Shown here one piece after another: positions 41,856 to 55,372 of a stretch of 64,000 nucleotides of DNA; position 1 is the first letter of the stretch, and the number at the start of each line of letters is the position of its first letter. The notes under the pieces were generated by a model. It worked only from the letters and a program-made list of their open reading frames with translations. It was not told the DNA's origin and searched no databases. This DNA comes from Photorhabdus khanii NC19 (GTDB lineage: Bacteria; Pseudomonadota; Gammaproteobacteria; Enterobacterales; Enterobacteriaceae): positions 308,196 to 372,195 of the forward strand of contig NZ_AYSJ01000017.1 in the NCBI RefSeq assembly GCF_000517265.1. The letters are read 5' to 3'. A program made the translations under genes and the position numbers.

Positions 41856-42005
41856 CTACATATTGTCGAACTGACTCAAAATATTTGCGGCTAACCGGGT
41901 CAGTTCCTTTGCTGAGTCTTCTGACAGCAATACTGGCCCGGTTAAGGCTTTCTTCGGTGGTATGTCGGGTAAACTCAGTGGCGAATTTTCTTCAGACACA
42001 TTCAT
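41856..42005 (-). CDS. 49-residue ORF coupled to the end of the his operon
   Basis: Small ORF starting [17 protein letters not shown] and ending [15 protein letters not shown]. Its ATG overlaps the hisIE stop codon in an ATGA arrangement, as do other junctions in this operon, so it would be translated by coupling without needing its own ribosome site. The sequence is acidic to neutral with a helical C-terminal half ([16 protein letters not shown]). I recognise no family and know of no his gene at this position in E. coli. It could be a real small protein or a chance frame. Confidence 0.5.
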   Translation of the reverse strand: MNVSEENSPLSLPDIPPKKALTGPVLLSEDSAKELTRLAANILSQFDNM

Positions 42006-42609
42006 TTTTCTGTTCTTTCCCGTAGTTGGCGAATGACACAACTGAGATCCAGATTTTGGTCTTGGAGAAGAACCATCAGGTGATACATCAGGTCCGCCGC
42101 TTCATTTGTTAGCTCTTCTCTGTTATTAACCGTGGCCGCCAAAGCGGTTTCTACCCCTTCTTCACCGACTTTCTGAGCGATTCGTTTGGTACCGCTGGCA
42201 TATAATTTTGCGGTGTATGAGTGGTCAGGGTCTGCTGTTTTACGACCAGCCAGCAATTTTTCAAGCTGATAGAGAAACCCCCACTCAGTTTGTGCCGGAG
42301 CAAAGCAGCTGTTTGTACCAAAATGGCAGGTGGGGCCGATTGGGTCAGCGAGAACTAACAGGGCATCATTGTCACAGTCAGGATAGATATTGACCAAATT
42401 AAGAAAATGGCCGGAACTTTCACCTTTGGTCCACAGACGCTGTTTGCTACGGGAAAAGAAAGTGATTTTACCCGAATTGATCGTGGTATTAAGTGCTGCT
42501 TTGTTCATATAGCCCATCATGAGGACATCACCGGATATTGCATGTTGCACGATAACCGGCATCATATAAGCGACTTTTTCCCAATCCAGTTTTTCGATTT
42601 GTTGTTCGG

Positions 42610-42616
<7 letters not shown>
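42002..42616 (-). CDS. hisI: phosphoribosyl-AMP cyclohydrolase / phosphoribosyl-ATP pyrophosphatase
   Basis: Fusion enzyme (HisIE) for steps two and three of histidine synthesis. The 204-residue product has the cyclohydrolase domain first, with [11 protein letters not shown]-type site (here [28 protein letters not shown]) and the zinc cysteines, then the MazG-like pyrophosphatase domain ([28 protein letters not shown]). Its start overlaps the hisF end by 7 bp. Confidence 0.96.
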
Positions 42617-44715
<2,099 letters not shown>

Positions 44716-44716
<1 letters not shown>

Positions 44717-45782
44717 CACAGAACCCCTTTTGAACTTGGCAATGTATCGCCTTCTATCCGAATTGCCTGACGTAGCGTCCGGCCAAAGACTTTGAACAGA
44801 CTTTCTGCTCTGTGGTGATCATTGCTGCCTTTTGTTTTCAGGTGCAGTGTGCAGGCCATGGCATAAGAGAGCGAGCGGAAGAAATGCTCAACCATTTCGG
44901 TACTCAGATCACCCACTCGCTGATATTTGAATTCGGCTTTATATTCAAGATGAGGGCGACCAGAGATATCAAGGGCACAGCGAGCAAGGCATTCATCCAT
45001 TGGTAACACAAAACCGAAGCGGCAGATGCCCCGTTTATCTCCCAGAGCCAGCTTTAACGCTTCGCCGAGAGCCAAACCGGTATCCTCAACAGTGTGGTGA
45101 TCATCAATACAGAGGTCGCCTTTAACCTGGACATGCATACGGAAACCACCGTGGGTAGCAATCTGATCCAGCATATGGTCGAAGAATCCGACACCAGTAT
45201 TGATTTTGCTGCCACCTTCATGATCAAGCCAAACGTCAATATTGATGGAGGTCTCTTTCGTTACTCGCTGAACGTGAGCGTGGCGATCTTTACGGGTGAG
45301 TTGTTCACTTATGGTTCGCCAGCCAAAGTTTTCCGGATGGTAACGTAACCCCTGAATCCCCATATTTTCAGCTAGTTGCAGATCTGTTTCCCGGTCACCA
45401 ATAACATAGCTGTTAGTCGTATCCATCAAGCCTTCCGCCAGATATTTTTCCACTAATTTTATTTTTGGCTTACGGCAATTGCAGTTATCTTCTGGCTTGT
45501 GTGGGCAAATTAAAACTTCATCAAAGCTGATCCCTTGAGAACTAAAAATCTGCATCATCAGGTTGTGTGGTGGTTCAAATTGTTCCAATGGAAAGCTATT
45601 GGTACCAAGGCCATCCTGATTAGTGATCATAATCAGCCTGAAACCTGATTTTTGCAGGGCAAGCAGAGCAGGAATAACATTAGCTTCCAATGCCAGTTTG
45701 TCCAGGCGATCAACCTGAAAATCTGTTAATGGTTCAGTGATCAGCGTGCCATCCCGGTCAATAAAAAGGAATTTCTGGTTCA

Positions 45783-45783
<1 letters not shown>
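44716..45783 (-). CDS. hisB: histidinol-phosphatase / imidazoleglycerol-phosphate dehydratase
   Basis: Bifunctional enzyme of 355 residues. The N-terminal HAD phosphatase has the nucleophile motif FIDRDGTL and a zinc-binding Cys/His cluster ([11 protein letters not shown]). The C-terminal dehydratase has its metal-binding HH pairs in DHHTVEDTG and [11 protein letters not shown] and the [17 protein letters not shown] segment. Its ATG overlaps the hisC stop by one base. Confidence 0.97.
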
Positions 45784-48208
<2,425 letters not shown>

Positions 48209-48213
48209 CTTGT

Positions 48214-49113
48214 TTACTCCATCATTTTTTCAATCGGCAAAACTAAAATAGAACTGGCGCCAAGAGATTTAAGTTTCTCCATCGTTTCCCAAAACAGGGT
48301 TTCACTGCTCACCATGTGCATGGCAACGCGGCTCTGATCACCCGCCAGCGGTAGAATAGTTGGACGTTCTGCCCCCGGTAGCAGAGAAATTACCTCTTCG
48401 AGTCTTTCACTTGGTGCGTGCAACATGATGTACTTGGATTCACGGGCTTGAATCACCCCTTGAATGCGGGTCATTAACTTATCAATTAATTGCTGTTTTT
48501 CGGCGGGCATTTCGCCATCACGTTGGATAAGACAAGCTTTTGAACGGTAGATGACTTCTACTTCCCGCAGGCCATTTGCTTCCAGAGTTGCACCGGTTGA
48601 AACCAGATCACAGATGGCATCTGCCAAACCGGCCCGGGGCGCAACTTCTACTGAGCCATTTAGCAGACAGGATTTAAAGTGGATTTTTTTCTGATCAAGA
48701 TAACGTTTTAGCAGGTGAGGGTAAGAGGTTGCGATACGGGCATCTTGCAGACATTCGACGCCGGTATAGTTGTAATCCAGAGGTGCGGCCAGTGAAAGAC
48801 GACAAGTGCCGAAATCAAGACGGCGTAAAGTGAAATAACGTGGATCTTCTCCCTGAGCACGACGATTTAACAGCTCTTCTTCCAGCACATTTTCACCAAT
48901 AATGCCCAGATCAACGACGCCATCCATAACCAGCCCAGGGATATCGTCATCACGTACCCGCAGGATATCAATTGGCATATTCTCCGCGAATGCAATCAGG
49001 CGTTGTTGTTGCAGATTGATTTTAATCCCGCAGCGGGCCAGTAATTCTCGTGAATCTTCGCTTAATCGGCCTGATTTTTGCATCGCTATACGTAAACGTG
49101 ATTTATCTAACAT
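48214..49113 (-). CDS. hisG: ATP phosphoribosyltransferase (long form)
   Basis: First and feedback-inhibited enzyme of histidine synthesis. The 299-residue length is the long hexameric form with a C-terminal regulatory domain, needing no HisZ. Landmarks are [33 protein letters not shown] and the PRPP loop [18 protein letters not shown]. It lies behind the his attenuator and leader peptide. Confidence 0.97.
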   Translation of the reverse strand: MLDKSRLRIAMQKSGRLSEDSRELLARCGIKINLQQQRLIAFAENMPIDILRVRDDDIPGLVMDGVVDLGIIGENVLEEELLNRRAQGEDPRYFTLRRLDFGTCRLSLAAPLDYNYTGVECLQDARIATSYPHLLKRYLDQKKIHFKSCLLNGSVEVAPRAGLADAICDLVSTGATLEANGLREVEVIYRSKACLIQRDGEMPAEKQQLIDKLMTRIQGVIQARESKYIMLHAPSERLEEVISLLPGAERPTILPLAGDQSRVAMHMVSSETLFWETMEKLKSLGASSILVLPIEKMME

Positions 49114-49141
49114 TTTTATCCCTATTTAAAATTGGAAACAT

Positions 49142-49176
49142 AAAAAAACCCCCGGAAGGATTCTTCCGAGGGTTTT
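49142..49176 (-). terminator. his operon attenuator
   Basis: Twelve-base stem (AACCCTCGGAAG with CTTCCGGGGGTT, one mismatch, 4-nt loop) followed on the minus strand by seven T residues, between hisL and hisG. This is the terminator half of the classical his attenuation system. Confidence 0.92.
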
Positions 49177-49240
49177 GTATTTGCATTCATGCCACCGGAA
49201 GACCCGCTAAACGTCTTCCAGCACACAACAGCCTGAAAGA

Positions 49241-49288
49241 CTAATCAGGATGATGGTGATGATAATGGTTGAATTGAATGCGGATCAT
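49241..49288 (-). CDS. hisL: his operon leader peptide
   Basis: Fifteen-codon leader encoding MIRIQFNHYHHHHPD, with six residues His/Tyr in a row of which five are histidine after the first His-Tyr. E. coli has MTRVQFKHHHHHHHPD. Ribosome stalling at the His codons when charged tRNA-His is scarce prevents the downstream terminator from forming. The Tyr interrupting the His run is a variation from E. coli. Confidence 0.95.
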   Translation of the reverse strand: MIRIQFNHYHHHHPD

Positions 49289-49578
49289 AATGGCTTCTCT
49301 TTTTTACATTGACTATTTCTAGTATTTACCATTTGCTGCCGGTTGCTTTGACTGGCTAACCTGCAGTGATTAAATTTTCTGCTTGCTATTCAACCTATAC
49401 GATTTGACAGGCTAAAAGCAATCTATTTTTTTAGCGATAAATTTATATTGCAATAATATCTTGTTTTTACTTGAGATATTGTTTTCCATAAGGAAAATAC
49501 AGTATTAATAATAACAGTGGCTTAATGTTCAGATTGTCAGCATAATCAAGATAATATCAGGCAAAAGAAGGGGTGATG

Positions 49579-50406
49579 ATGAAAAAAGTTTCCATTATCG
49601 GTCTGGGTTGGTTGGGGATGCCATTAGCCAAGGCATTGAGCCGTAGTGGTATGCAGGTTGTTGGCAGTAAAACGACGTCAGATGGTGTAGAGGCTGCGCG
49701 TATGTCTGGCATCGAATGCTATTTTTTACAACTGGAACCCCAGATTAATTGTGCGCTTGATGATTTGGAACAGTTGATGGTGGCCGATGTGCTGATTATC
49801 ACTTTACCGGCAAGCCACACGGCGGGGGGCAGTTATAACTATGTTAGGGCAGTTCAGTTAATTGTCGATACTGCCCTATCATATTCTGTACCAAGGATTA
49901 TTTTCACCAGTTCTACTTCTGTTTATGGTTTTGTTGCCGGTAACCTGAATGAAGATGCTTCTTTTTGCCCTGAAACACCTTCGGCTCAGGCATTGGTTGA
50001 ATTAGAGAATTGGTTGCATAAACTGCCAAATATTTCCGTTGATATTTTGCGTTTGGCTGGGTTGGTGGGGAGTGGCCGTCACGCAGGGCGTTTTCTGGCG
50101 GGGAAAAAGGAAGTCAAAGGAGGAGATCAACCGGTAAATCTGGTTCATCAGGATGATGTTATTTCCGCCATTAATCTGTTAATTCAGCAGACTGATGGTG
50201 GGCATATTTATAATTTATGCGCGCCTGTTCATCCAATCAAAGCTGAGTTTTACCCTAAAGCCAGCAATCAGCTTGACTTAATTCCACCTGAGTTTGCCAG
50301 AGAAGGAACTCAGGTGGAGAGTAGGATTGTTGATGGCAGCCGTATTTGTAAGCAGTTAGGGTTTGAGTATCAATATCCAGATCCCAGATGGATGCCAATG
50401 AGCTGA
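49579..50406 (+). CDS. yeeZ: NAD(P)-dependent epimerase-like protein YeeZ
   Basis: A 275-residue extended-SDR-like protein with Rossmann loop GLGWLGMPLAKAL, FTSSTSVYG and VDILRLAGLVGSGRHAGRFLAGK, matching E. coli YeeZ throughout; substrate unknown. Three potential starts lie in tandem (GTG, ATG, ATG); the ATG at 49579 has the best spacing to AGAAGGGG. It is divergent from hisLG, as in E. coli. Confidence 0.92.
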   Translation: MKKVSIIGLGWLGMPLAKALSRSGMQVVGSKTTSDGVEAARMSGIECYFLQLEPQINCALDDLEQLMVADVLIITLPASHTAGGSYNYVRAVQLIVDTALSYSVPRIIFTSSTSVYGFVAGNLNEDASFCPETPSAQALVELENWLHKLPNISVDILRLAGLVGSGRHAGRFLAGKKEVKGGDQPVNLVHQDDVISAINLLIQQTDGGHIYNLCAPVHPIKAEFYPKASNQLDLIPPEFAREGTQVESRIVDGSRICKQLGFEYQYPDPRWMPMS

Positions 50407-50412
50407 TTTTTA

Positions 50413-51033
50413 TCAATTTAATTCAATCATGACGATTTCTTTGAACGCGGGTCTTGCTGCCATCAGTTGGTACCAGCGTTCAATATTTGGCAGAGATGGA
50501 CGTTGGATGGGAGCATTAAGCCAAGGATAAATCATGGGGCCGAATGCAATATCAGCTATGCCAAATTTGTCTCCGGAAAGAAATTCTTGTTCTGCCAAGG
50601 TGTTGTCTACTATTTTCATCAGTTTTGCGATTTCAGTCAGTGTTTGTTCTATCTGTTTTTGATCCCGTTCGGCTTCAGGTGTGCGAATAAAACCTAACAC
50701 TAGCTGTCTGATACAGGGAAATAAATGTGAACCGACCCAATCCATCCATTTATCTGCATTCGCTCTTTCTTGCAGATCTTGTGGATAAAGTACCTGTTCA
50801 CCAAATTTCGCCGCAAGATAACGGACAATGGCGTTAGATTCCCACAGGATAAAATCACCTTCTTGTAAACAGGGAATTTGTCCATTTGGGTTCATTTTCA
50901 GATATTGCGGGTCATCCAGTTTGCTAAATTTACCGCCAACGTCTATCTGGTGGTACGGCACATTCAGCTCTTTCAGGCACCAGAGCACTTTCTTTACATT
51001 GGAAGAGTTTTTACGGCCCCAAACGGTCAGCAT
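50413..51033 (-). CDS. glutathione S-transferase family protein
   Basis: A 206-residue GST with an N-terminal thioredoxin-like domain and C-terminal helical domain. LTVWGRKNSSNVKKVLWCL and FILWESNAIVRYLAAKFG match E. coli GstB (YliJ), including the Glu-Ser pair that binds the glutathione gamma-glutamyl group. The ATG at 51033 follows a TGCAAGGAG-like site (AAGGAGAAACCC); upstream codons are not supported. It is convergent with yeeZ, with 6 bp between the stops. Confidence 0.9.
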   Translation of the reverse strand: MLTVWGRKNSSNVKKVLWCLKELNVPYHQIDVGGKFSKLDDPQYLKMNPNGQIPCLQEGDFILWESNAIVRYLAAKFGEQVLYPQDLQERANADKWMDWVGSHLFPCIRQLVLGFIRTPEAERDQKQIEQTLTEIAKLMKIVDNTLAEQEFLSGDKFGIADIAFGPMIYPWLNAPIQRPSLPNIERWYQLMAARPAFKEIVMIELN

Positions 51034-51180
51034 GGGTTTCTCCTTGTATTCAGGGGGATTAGTTAAATTAAAACCAATGGTCAGAACAATCTTTGCACTA
51101 TTACATTGGTTTCTTGTCATACAACATTTTATATTAATAGAAATCTGACATTTTTCTTGTAAGTAAAAGGGAGAAGGGTG

Positions 51181-52383
51181 ATGAAGAACAGTTTGGCTAT
51201 GACGATGAAGTGTGTTACTGCGGTGCTGTCAGCTATATTAGTCGTAAATACCAGTGCTTATGCGTCGGATGAACCTGTTGTTCCTCCGGTGGAGGCTAAA
51301 GCTTATGTGTTGATGGATTATGCTAGCGGTAAAATTCTGGCTTCTGGTAATCCTGATGAGCGGCTTGATCCAGCCAGTCTGACAAAAATTATGACCAGCT
51401 ATGTGGTCGGTCAGGCGATAAAAGCCGGAAAAATCACACTGGAAGATATGGTTACGGTAGGAAAGGATGCCTGGGCGACGGGTAATCCGATACTGAAAGG
51501 TTCTTCTCTGATGTTTCTTAAACCCGGTGACAGGGTAAAAGTGATCGATCTGAATCGAGGTGTTGTTATTCAGTCTGGTAATGATGCCAGCATTGCTTTA
51601 GCTGATCATGTGGCAGGTAGTCAGGATGCATTTGTCAGTTTGATGAATAATTATGCAAAGGCACTTGGGTTGACTAATACCCATTTTCGTACTGTTCATG
51701 GATTGGATGCTGAAGGTCAATTCAGTACCGCTCATGATATGGCGGTGTTGAGTCAAGCAATGATCCGTGATGTTCCTGATGAGTACGCCCTTCATAAAGA
51801 GAAAGAGTTCACCTTTAATAACATCCGACAGCCTAACCGTAACCGGTTGCTGTGGAATAAGAATATGAATGTGGATGGTGTAAAAACAGGCTATACCAGC
51901 GGCGCTGGTCATAATTTGGTTGCTTCAGCGACAGAGGGGCCAATGCGGCTTATTTCCGTTGTGCTGGGTGCGCCAAGTGATCGGGTTCGTTTCGCTGAAA
52001 GCGAAAAATTACTCTTATGGGGATTCCGTTTTTATGAAACGGTGACACCAATTAAAGCCAGTGAACCGTTTGTTTCAGAAAAGGTTTGGTATGGTGATCG
52101 CTCAGATGTTGCTCTTGGGGTGGAAAAAGACGCAGCGATCACGATTCCTCGTGGTCAGTTGAAAAATCTGAAAGCCAGTTACACGTTGAATCAAACACCA
52201 TTGGAAGCGCCTTTGACAAAAAACCAGGTTGTCGGTGTTATTAATTTCCAATTAGGCGATAAAGTCATTGAGCAGCGACCTTTAGTTGTTAAAGACGCTG
52301 TTGAGAAAGGGGGTTTTTTCAGCCGTATTTGGGATTTGGTTGTCATGAAAGTTAGCGGTTGGTTTAGTGCTATTTTTGGTTGA
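51181..52383 (+). CDS. dacD: D-alanyl-D-alanine carboxypeptidase (PBP5/6 family, DacD by synteny)
   Basis: Periplasmic, membrane-tethered low-molecular-weight penicillin-binding protein that removes the terminal D-Ala from peptidoglycan stem peptides. The 400-residue precursor has a signal peptide (residues 1-28, cleavage after AYA), the catalytic SLTK at 66-69, the QSGNDAS motif, KTGYTSGAG, and a C-terminal amphipathic anchor ([11 protein letters not shown]). The ATG at 51181 follows AGAAGGG. Paralogue choice among dacA, dacC and dacD rests on location near yeeZ-his, as E. coli dacD. Confidence 0.88.
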   Translation: MKNSLAMTMKCVTAVLSAILVVNTSAYASDEPVVPPVEAKAYVLMDYASGKILASGNPDERLDPASLTKIMTSYVVGQAIKAGKITLEDMVTVGKDAWATGNPILKGSSLMFLKPGDRVKVIDLNRGVVIQSGNDASIALADHVAGSQDAFVSLMNNYAKALGLTNTHFRTVHGLDAEGQFSTAHDMAVLSQAMIRDVPDEYALHKEKEFTFNNIRQPNRNRLLWNKNMNVDGVKTGYTSGAGHNLVASATEGPMRLISVVLGAPSDRVRFAESEKLLLWGFRFYETVTPIKASEPFVSEKVWYGDRSDVALGVEKDAAITIPRGQLKNLKASYTLNQTPLEAPLTKNQVVGVINFQLGDKVIEQRPLVVKDAVEKGGFFSRIWDLVVMKVSGWFSAIFG

Positions 52384-52466
52384 TTTAATTTAAGTGTATG
52401 ATTTATATGGGAAGGTGAGTTCGATCGTCAACATGCAGCAGATATATCCTTCCTGGTTAGTTCAGG

Positions 52467-52486
52467 GCGCGGCATTTTTGCCGCGC
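52467..52486 (+). terminator. dacD terminator
   Basis: Stem GCGCGGC/GCCGCGC with a 6-nt loop of T residues, followed by ACATTTTACATTTATTT, 80 bp after the dacD stop and directly before the 3' end of the convergent orphan gene. Confidence 0.7.
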
Positions 52487-52497
52487 ACATTTTACAT

Positions 52498-53352
52498 TTA
52501 TTTATCTTTTTCCAGAGAGCAATGCTCGCTGCTTTTTACAAAAGAACCGTTATATCGGCCTTTGAATAATAAAACTCCATTAGGCTTATCTTTCCAGTAA
52601 GCCCATAATTCAACTTCAGTTTTGACATGATGACCAATATTCTGATATCGAATATGCGTAGGTGATAAACCGCGATAATCGTGGGTTGATGTTCCTTCAT
52701 ATCTGAGTTCATAACTATCAGCAAATTCAGTCAAATCGCCACTTCTGAATAGAATACATGTCGCTACATCATGGAGCTCTACCCATCCATTAAGCGGTTT
52801 ATTTTCACCTTCAGTATCTTTTTCAAAGACTGTGACATTTTTGCCAGTTTCAGTTTTACCAAATACGTGCAATTTCCCAGCCTCAAGAGCACGCAATAGT
52901 GATATTGAATTTCTCTGTGGATCTATAATCAAGCCGCCATATTCAACTCCATTGACACTGGCTATGTAATTGGAAAAACGGCTAACGTTGCCTCCTTCGA
53001 AAATGACCAGTGGTTCATGAGGATTTGAAGTATCAAGTTCACCGGCAAAAGGTCGGATGGCATCACCATCAGAAAAAATTTTCTCGCTTTCTCCGGTGCC
53101 AATAGCACCATATATTTCTATTTTACTGTTCCATGCAACTTCATCTTTTTCTAAGGGAATAATAATAATATTCTCAGAAACTAATATCGGTGGGGATTGG
53201 TGAGTAATTCCTTCAAAAATGACGTCGTAAACATCAAAAAATTCAACACTGCCTTCAACGAATTTGACGGCTCTGTGCCATGCTCCATCATAGAAATGAT
53301 CTGTTGCATAACCTGAAGATGGTTTTTTAATGCGTTGATTTTCTTTTGACAT
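52498..53352 (-). CDS. 284-residue protein of unknown function
   Basis: I do not recognise a family. The product has no signal peptide or membrane segment and is rich in Glu, Asp, Gly and aromatic residues. Two halves can be made out: residues about 1-115 are beta-like (VEFFDVYDVIFEGI, ILVSENIIIIPL), and later segments IFEGGNVSRFSNYIASVNG and LFRSGDLTEFADSYELRYEG may be a loose internal repeat (F.G.nvs.F.+.Y). The ATG at 53352 has a strong AGGTGAT ribosome site; 19 codons upstream are excluded. It opens the accessory island with the cip genes, next to AT-rich DNA. Confidence 0.75.
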   Translation of the reverse strand: MSKENQRIKKPSSGYATDHFYDGAWHRAVKFVEGSVEFFDVYDVIFEGITHQSPPILVSENIIIIPLEKDEVAWNSKIEIYGAIGTGESEKIFSDGDAIRPFAGELDTSNPHEPLVIFEGGNVSRFSNYIASVNGVEYGGLIIDPQRNSISLLRALEAGKLHVFGKTETGKNVTVFEKDTEGENKPLNGWVELHDVATCILFRSGDLTEFADSYELRYEGTSTHDYRGLSPTHIRYQNIGHHVKTEVELWAYWKDKPNGVLLFKGRYNGSFVKSSEHCSLEKDK

Positions 53353-53912
53353 GTAATCACCTATTATTATAAAGGGTAATAAACAAAAGGAAAATAGATA
53401 CTCGTGCACTAAAAATAGTAGTAAGTATTATTGATATTTGTCAAGAAAACAGATTTAAATTTTTTTATTCTTTTATAGATAGTGTCAGATGTGAAATTAA
53501 TTATTAATAAATTAAAATATCTGAGTTGTAAAATAGATCTGATGAAATTACATTAATATACTGTTGTTAGCGTTATTAAATATATGGTGAATAAATATAT
53601 TGGAATTAGTTTGTGAACTGTTATTTTTTTTATTTTACATAATATTTAAATTAAGTAAATATTGAACTAAGAAATTAAAATTGGCATTATTGAAAAATAA
53701 AGCATTACTTATTGCGATGAATTTTAAGAAATAACGCCAGAACAGGCAGAACTTTGATCTCTCGGTTCTGCCTGGAGAAAGGAGTATTTGGTAACACATT
53801 TCTTTTGGCTTTGAATAAATATAAACCTTATTCTGCCAGAGAAATACTGCGCCAAATATTATTTTAACAATGTGGTATTTGGCACAGTTACTTATTGGCT
53901 TATAACTTTATA
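53353..53912. other. AT-rich region with the 3' structure of the cip-like gene
   Basis: About 560 bp with no ORF. A perfect 10-bp hairpin CAGGCAGAAC/GTTCTGCCTG at 53743-53774 lies 139 bp beyond the stop of the CipA-like gene. Between stop and hairpin is GCCAAATA (53851-53858) with its inverted copy TATTTGGC shortly after; the same layout recurs after cipA. This marks a long structured 3' UTR. Confidence 0.6.
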
Positions 53913-54242
53913 TTAAGCCAGTAATGTTGCGTTGTAGATATAATTGTAACCACCAGGAGAAACAACTGACGAAGAGGTTATATTTACACGTTTGTTATTG
54001 CTGCAAGCGTTCAGAAGAAGATGGTACAGTGCTATACCTCTGTAGTCTTGAGTATTCCACCATAAGATGTAGTTAAATTTACCGTTAGGGAATTGCATAG
54101 TCACAGTAACCTGCAATTGGTTTTGATCAGGTGCCGCTTGGACAGAAGTTACAGTACCAACAGCGAAATAGTAATTAGGAGCTTGCTCAGTTTTATTCTC
54201 TGTTACCACTTCACCAGTTGCAGAAGGATGTGCAAAGTTCAT
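53913..54242 (-). CDS. CipA-like inclusion protein paralogue, 109 residues
   Basis: Small soluble protein homologous to the adjacent CipA. Shared positions include PDQNQLQVTVTMQFPNG (cf. PDKAMQVMVTVLFHGG), WWNTQDYRGIALYHLLLNA (cf. KWNLMDNRGMAIYKVLMEA), then V-x-I and a V-x-P-x-G-x-x-Y-I segment before the C-terminus. The N-terminal 30 residues differ, being polar and unrelated. Cip proteins form intracellular crystals in stationary-phase Photorhabdus. It has only one cysteine against four to five in CipA. The ATG at 54242 has an AGGA site. It could be CipB or a third paralogue; I cannot tell which from memory. Confidence 0.75.
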   Translation of the reverse strand: MNFAHPSATGEVVTENKTEQAPNYYFAVGTVTSVQAAPDQNQLQVTVTMQFPNGKFNYILWWNTQDYRGIALYHLLLNACSNNKRVNITSSSVVSPGGYNYIYNATLLA

Positions 54243-55057
54243 TGTATTAATCCTATAGTTTAATGTAGTTGAAAAATAAATTCTTATTACTCAAATGTGC
54301 AGACCAATAATTTGGCCGCCGAAGAAATATAAGGTAATTGGTAATTGTGATCTATATTAAAAGTTTATCCGTGTTATATAATTATTGATGCAGTTAAAAT
54401 GTCGCCAATAATATATTTCCTCTAAAGGGTTAGAGTTATAATAATCAAAGGTATAACGATAATCAAAAAATAACATTGATATTTATTTCTGTTTCTTTGA
54501 AAGGATAAAGTTAATAATCCATTTTAAATATAATGCGATTGGTGTAGGATATTATTGTTAATAATTACAATATAAAAATATTGTTTGTATAATTATATTT
54601 CATAATGAAATATTAACGGCGCATAAAAATGAAAATGTTATATTATGTTGTTTGCAAAGCTTTATTTGATGATGTGTGTTATTTTTCAGGTGGTTTTTGA
54701 TGGGTATTATTTTGTTGTGAAATTAGAAAGAATTAAAATTTGAGTAATTATTTTTTAATTTTCTGTTCGGAAGATATATAGTCAGATGAATTAATATTAA
54801 TTTAATGATAAATTTTCGCTTCTCTATTAAATAGCGTTAAATATAACAATGGCAGGCAGAACGTTAATATTACGTTCTGCCTTGAATTTGATAGAATACG
54901 CCTTTGTAAAATCGGCATTATTCTACCTGGAAAATGTTGTGCTAAATATCCTATTGCAACAGTATTGTATTTTGCGATTCATTAAATCGCTTCAATCAGA
55001 TCGATTTTCTATTAGGAATTATTATTTAGCCCAAGCATTTAACAACAAACGATCATT
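54243..55057. other. AT-rich region between the cip paralogues
   Basis: About 815 bp. It includes the promoter region of the CipA-like gene, the hairpin at 54854-54882 and the long 3' region of cipA (54883-55057). A 79-codon plus-strand frame crossing the hairpin and the cipA end is not supported. Nothing else recognised. Confidence 0.5.
54854..54882 (-). terminator. hairpin ending the cipA transcript
   Basis: Perfect 11-bp stem AGGCAGAACGT/ACGTTCTGCCT with a 7-nt loop, 175 bp past the cipA stop. It shares GGCAGAAC/GTTCTGCC with the hairpin after the CipA-like gene. On the minus strand the following bases (GCCATTGTTATAT) are only moderately T-rich. Confidence 0.65.
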
Positions 55058-55372
55058 TTACATGGAGATTTCTACGCAATTAATATAATCGCAGCCGAGA
55101 GGTCCGACTTTTCCTACAATTCCTATCTTCACATCTTTCTTAGCGCAAAGAGCTTCCATAAGAACCTTATAAATAGCCATGCCTCTATTGTCCATAAGAT
55201 TCCATTTCAACAGCATTTCTTCAGATACGCCACCATGGAATAATACTGTCACCATAACTTGCATAGCTTTATCTGGCATAACTCTCATGCAAATGATTTT
55301 ACAGCCGCGTAAGAGCATATCGTCTACCATATCTTTATCTTTGATTAAAGAAGGATGCATGTCGTTAATCAT
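55058..55372 (-). CDS. cipA: crystalline inclusion protein CipA
   Basis: A 104-residue protein starting MINDMHPSLIKDKD and ending PLGCDYINCVEISM, which I recognise as the Photorhabdus CipA crystal protein; the length agrees with the known 104 residues. CipA and CipB form large intracellular crystals, and loss of them is known to impair nematode growth and alter secondary metabolism. It is rich in Met, Val and Cys, without a signal peptide. The ATG at 55372 has a TTTTGGAG ribosome site with 8-base spacing. A paralogue lies 0.8 kb downstream on the same strand, and both have long structured 3' regions. Confidence 0.9.
   Translation of the reverse strand: MINDMHPSLIKDKDMVDDMLLRGCKIICMRVMPDKAMQVMVTVLFHGGVSEEMLLKWNLMDNRGMAIYKVLMEALCAKKDVKIGIVGKVGPLGCDYINCVEISM

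Noticed and set aside
49573-49578. GTG or first ATG as the yeeZ start
   Set aside because: Too close to the AGAAGGGG ribosome site; the ATG at 49579 has normal spacing and the E. coli N-terminus.
54849-55088. 79-codon plus-strand frame between the cip genes
   Set aside because: Runs through the cipA hairpin and into the antisense of the cipA end; no ribosome site.
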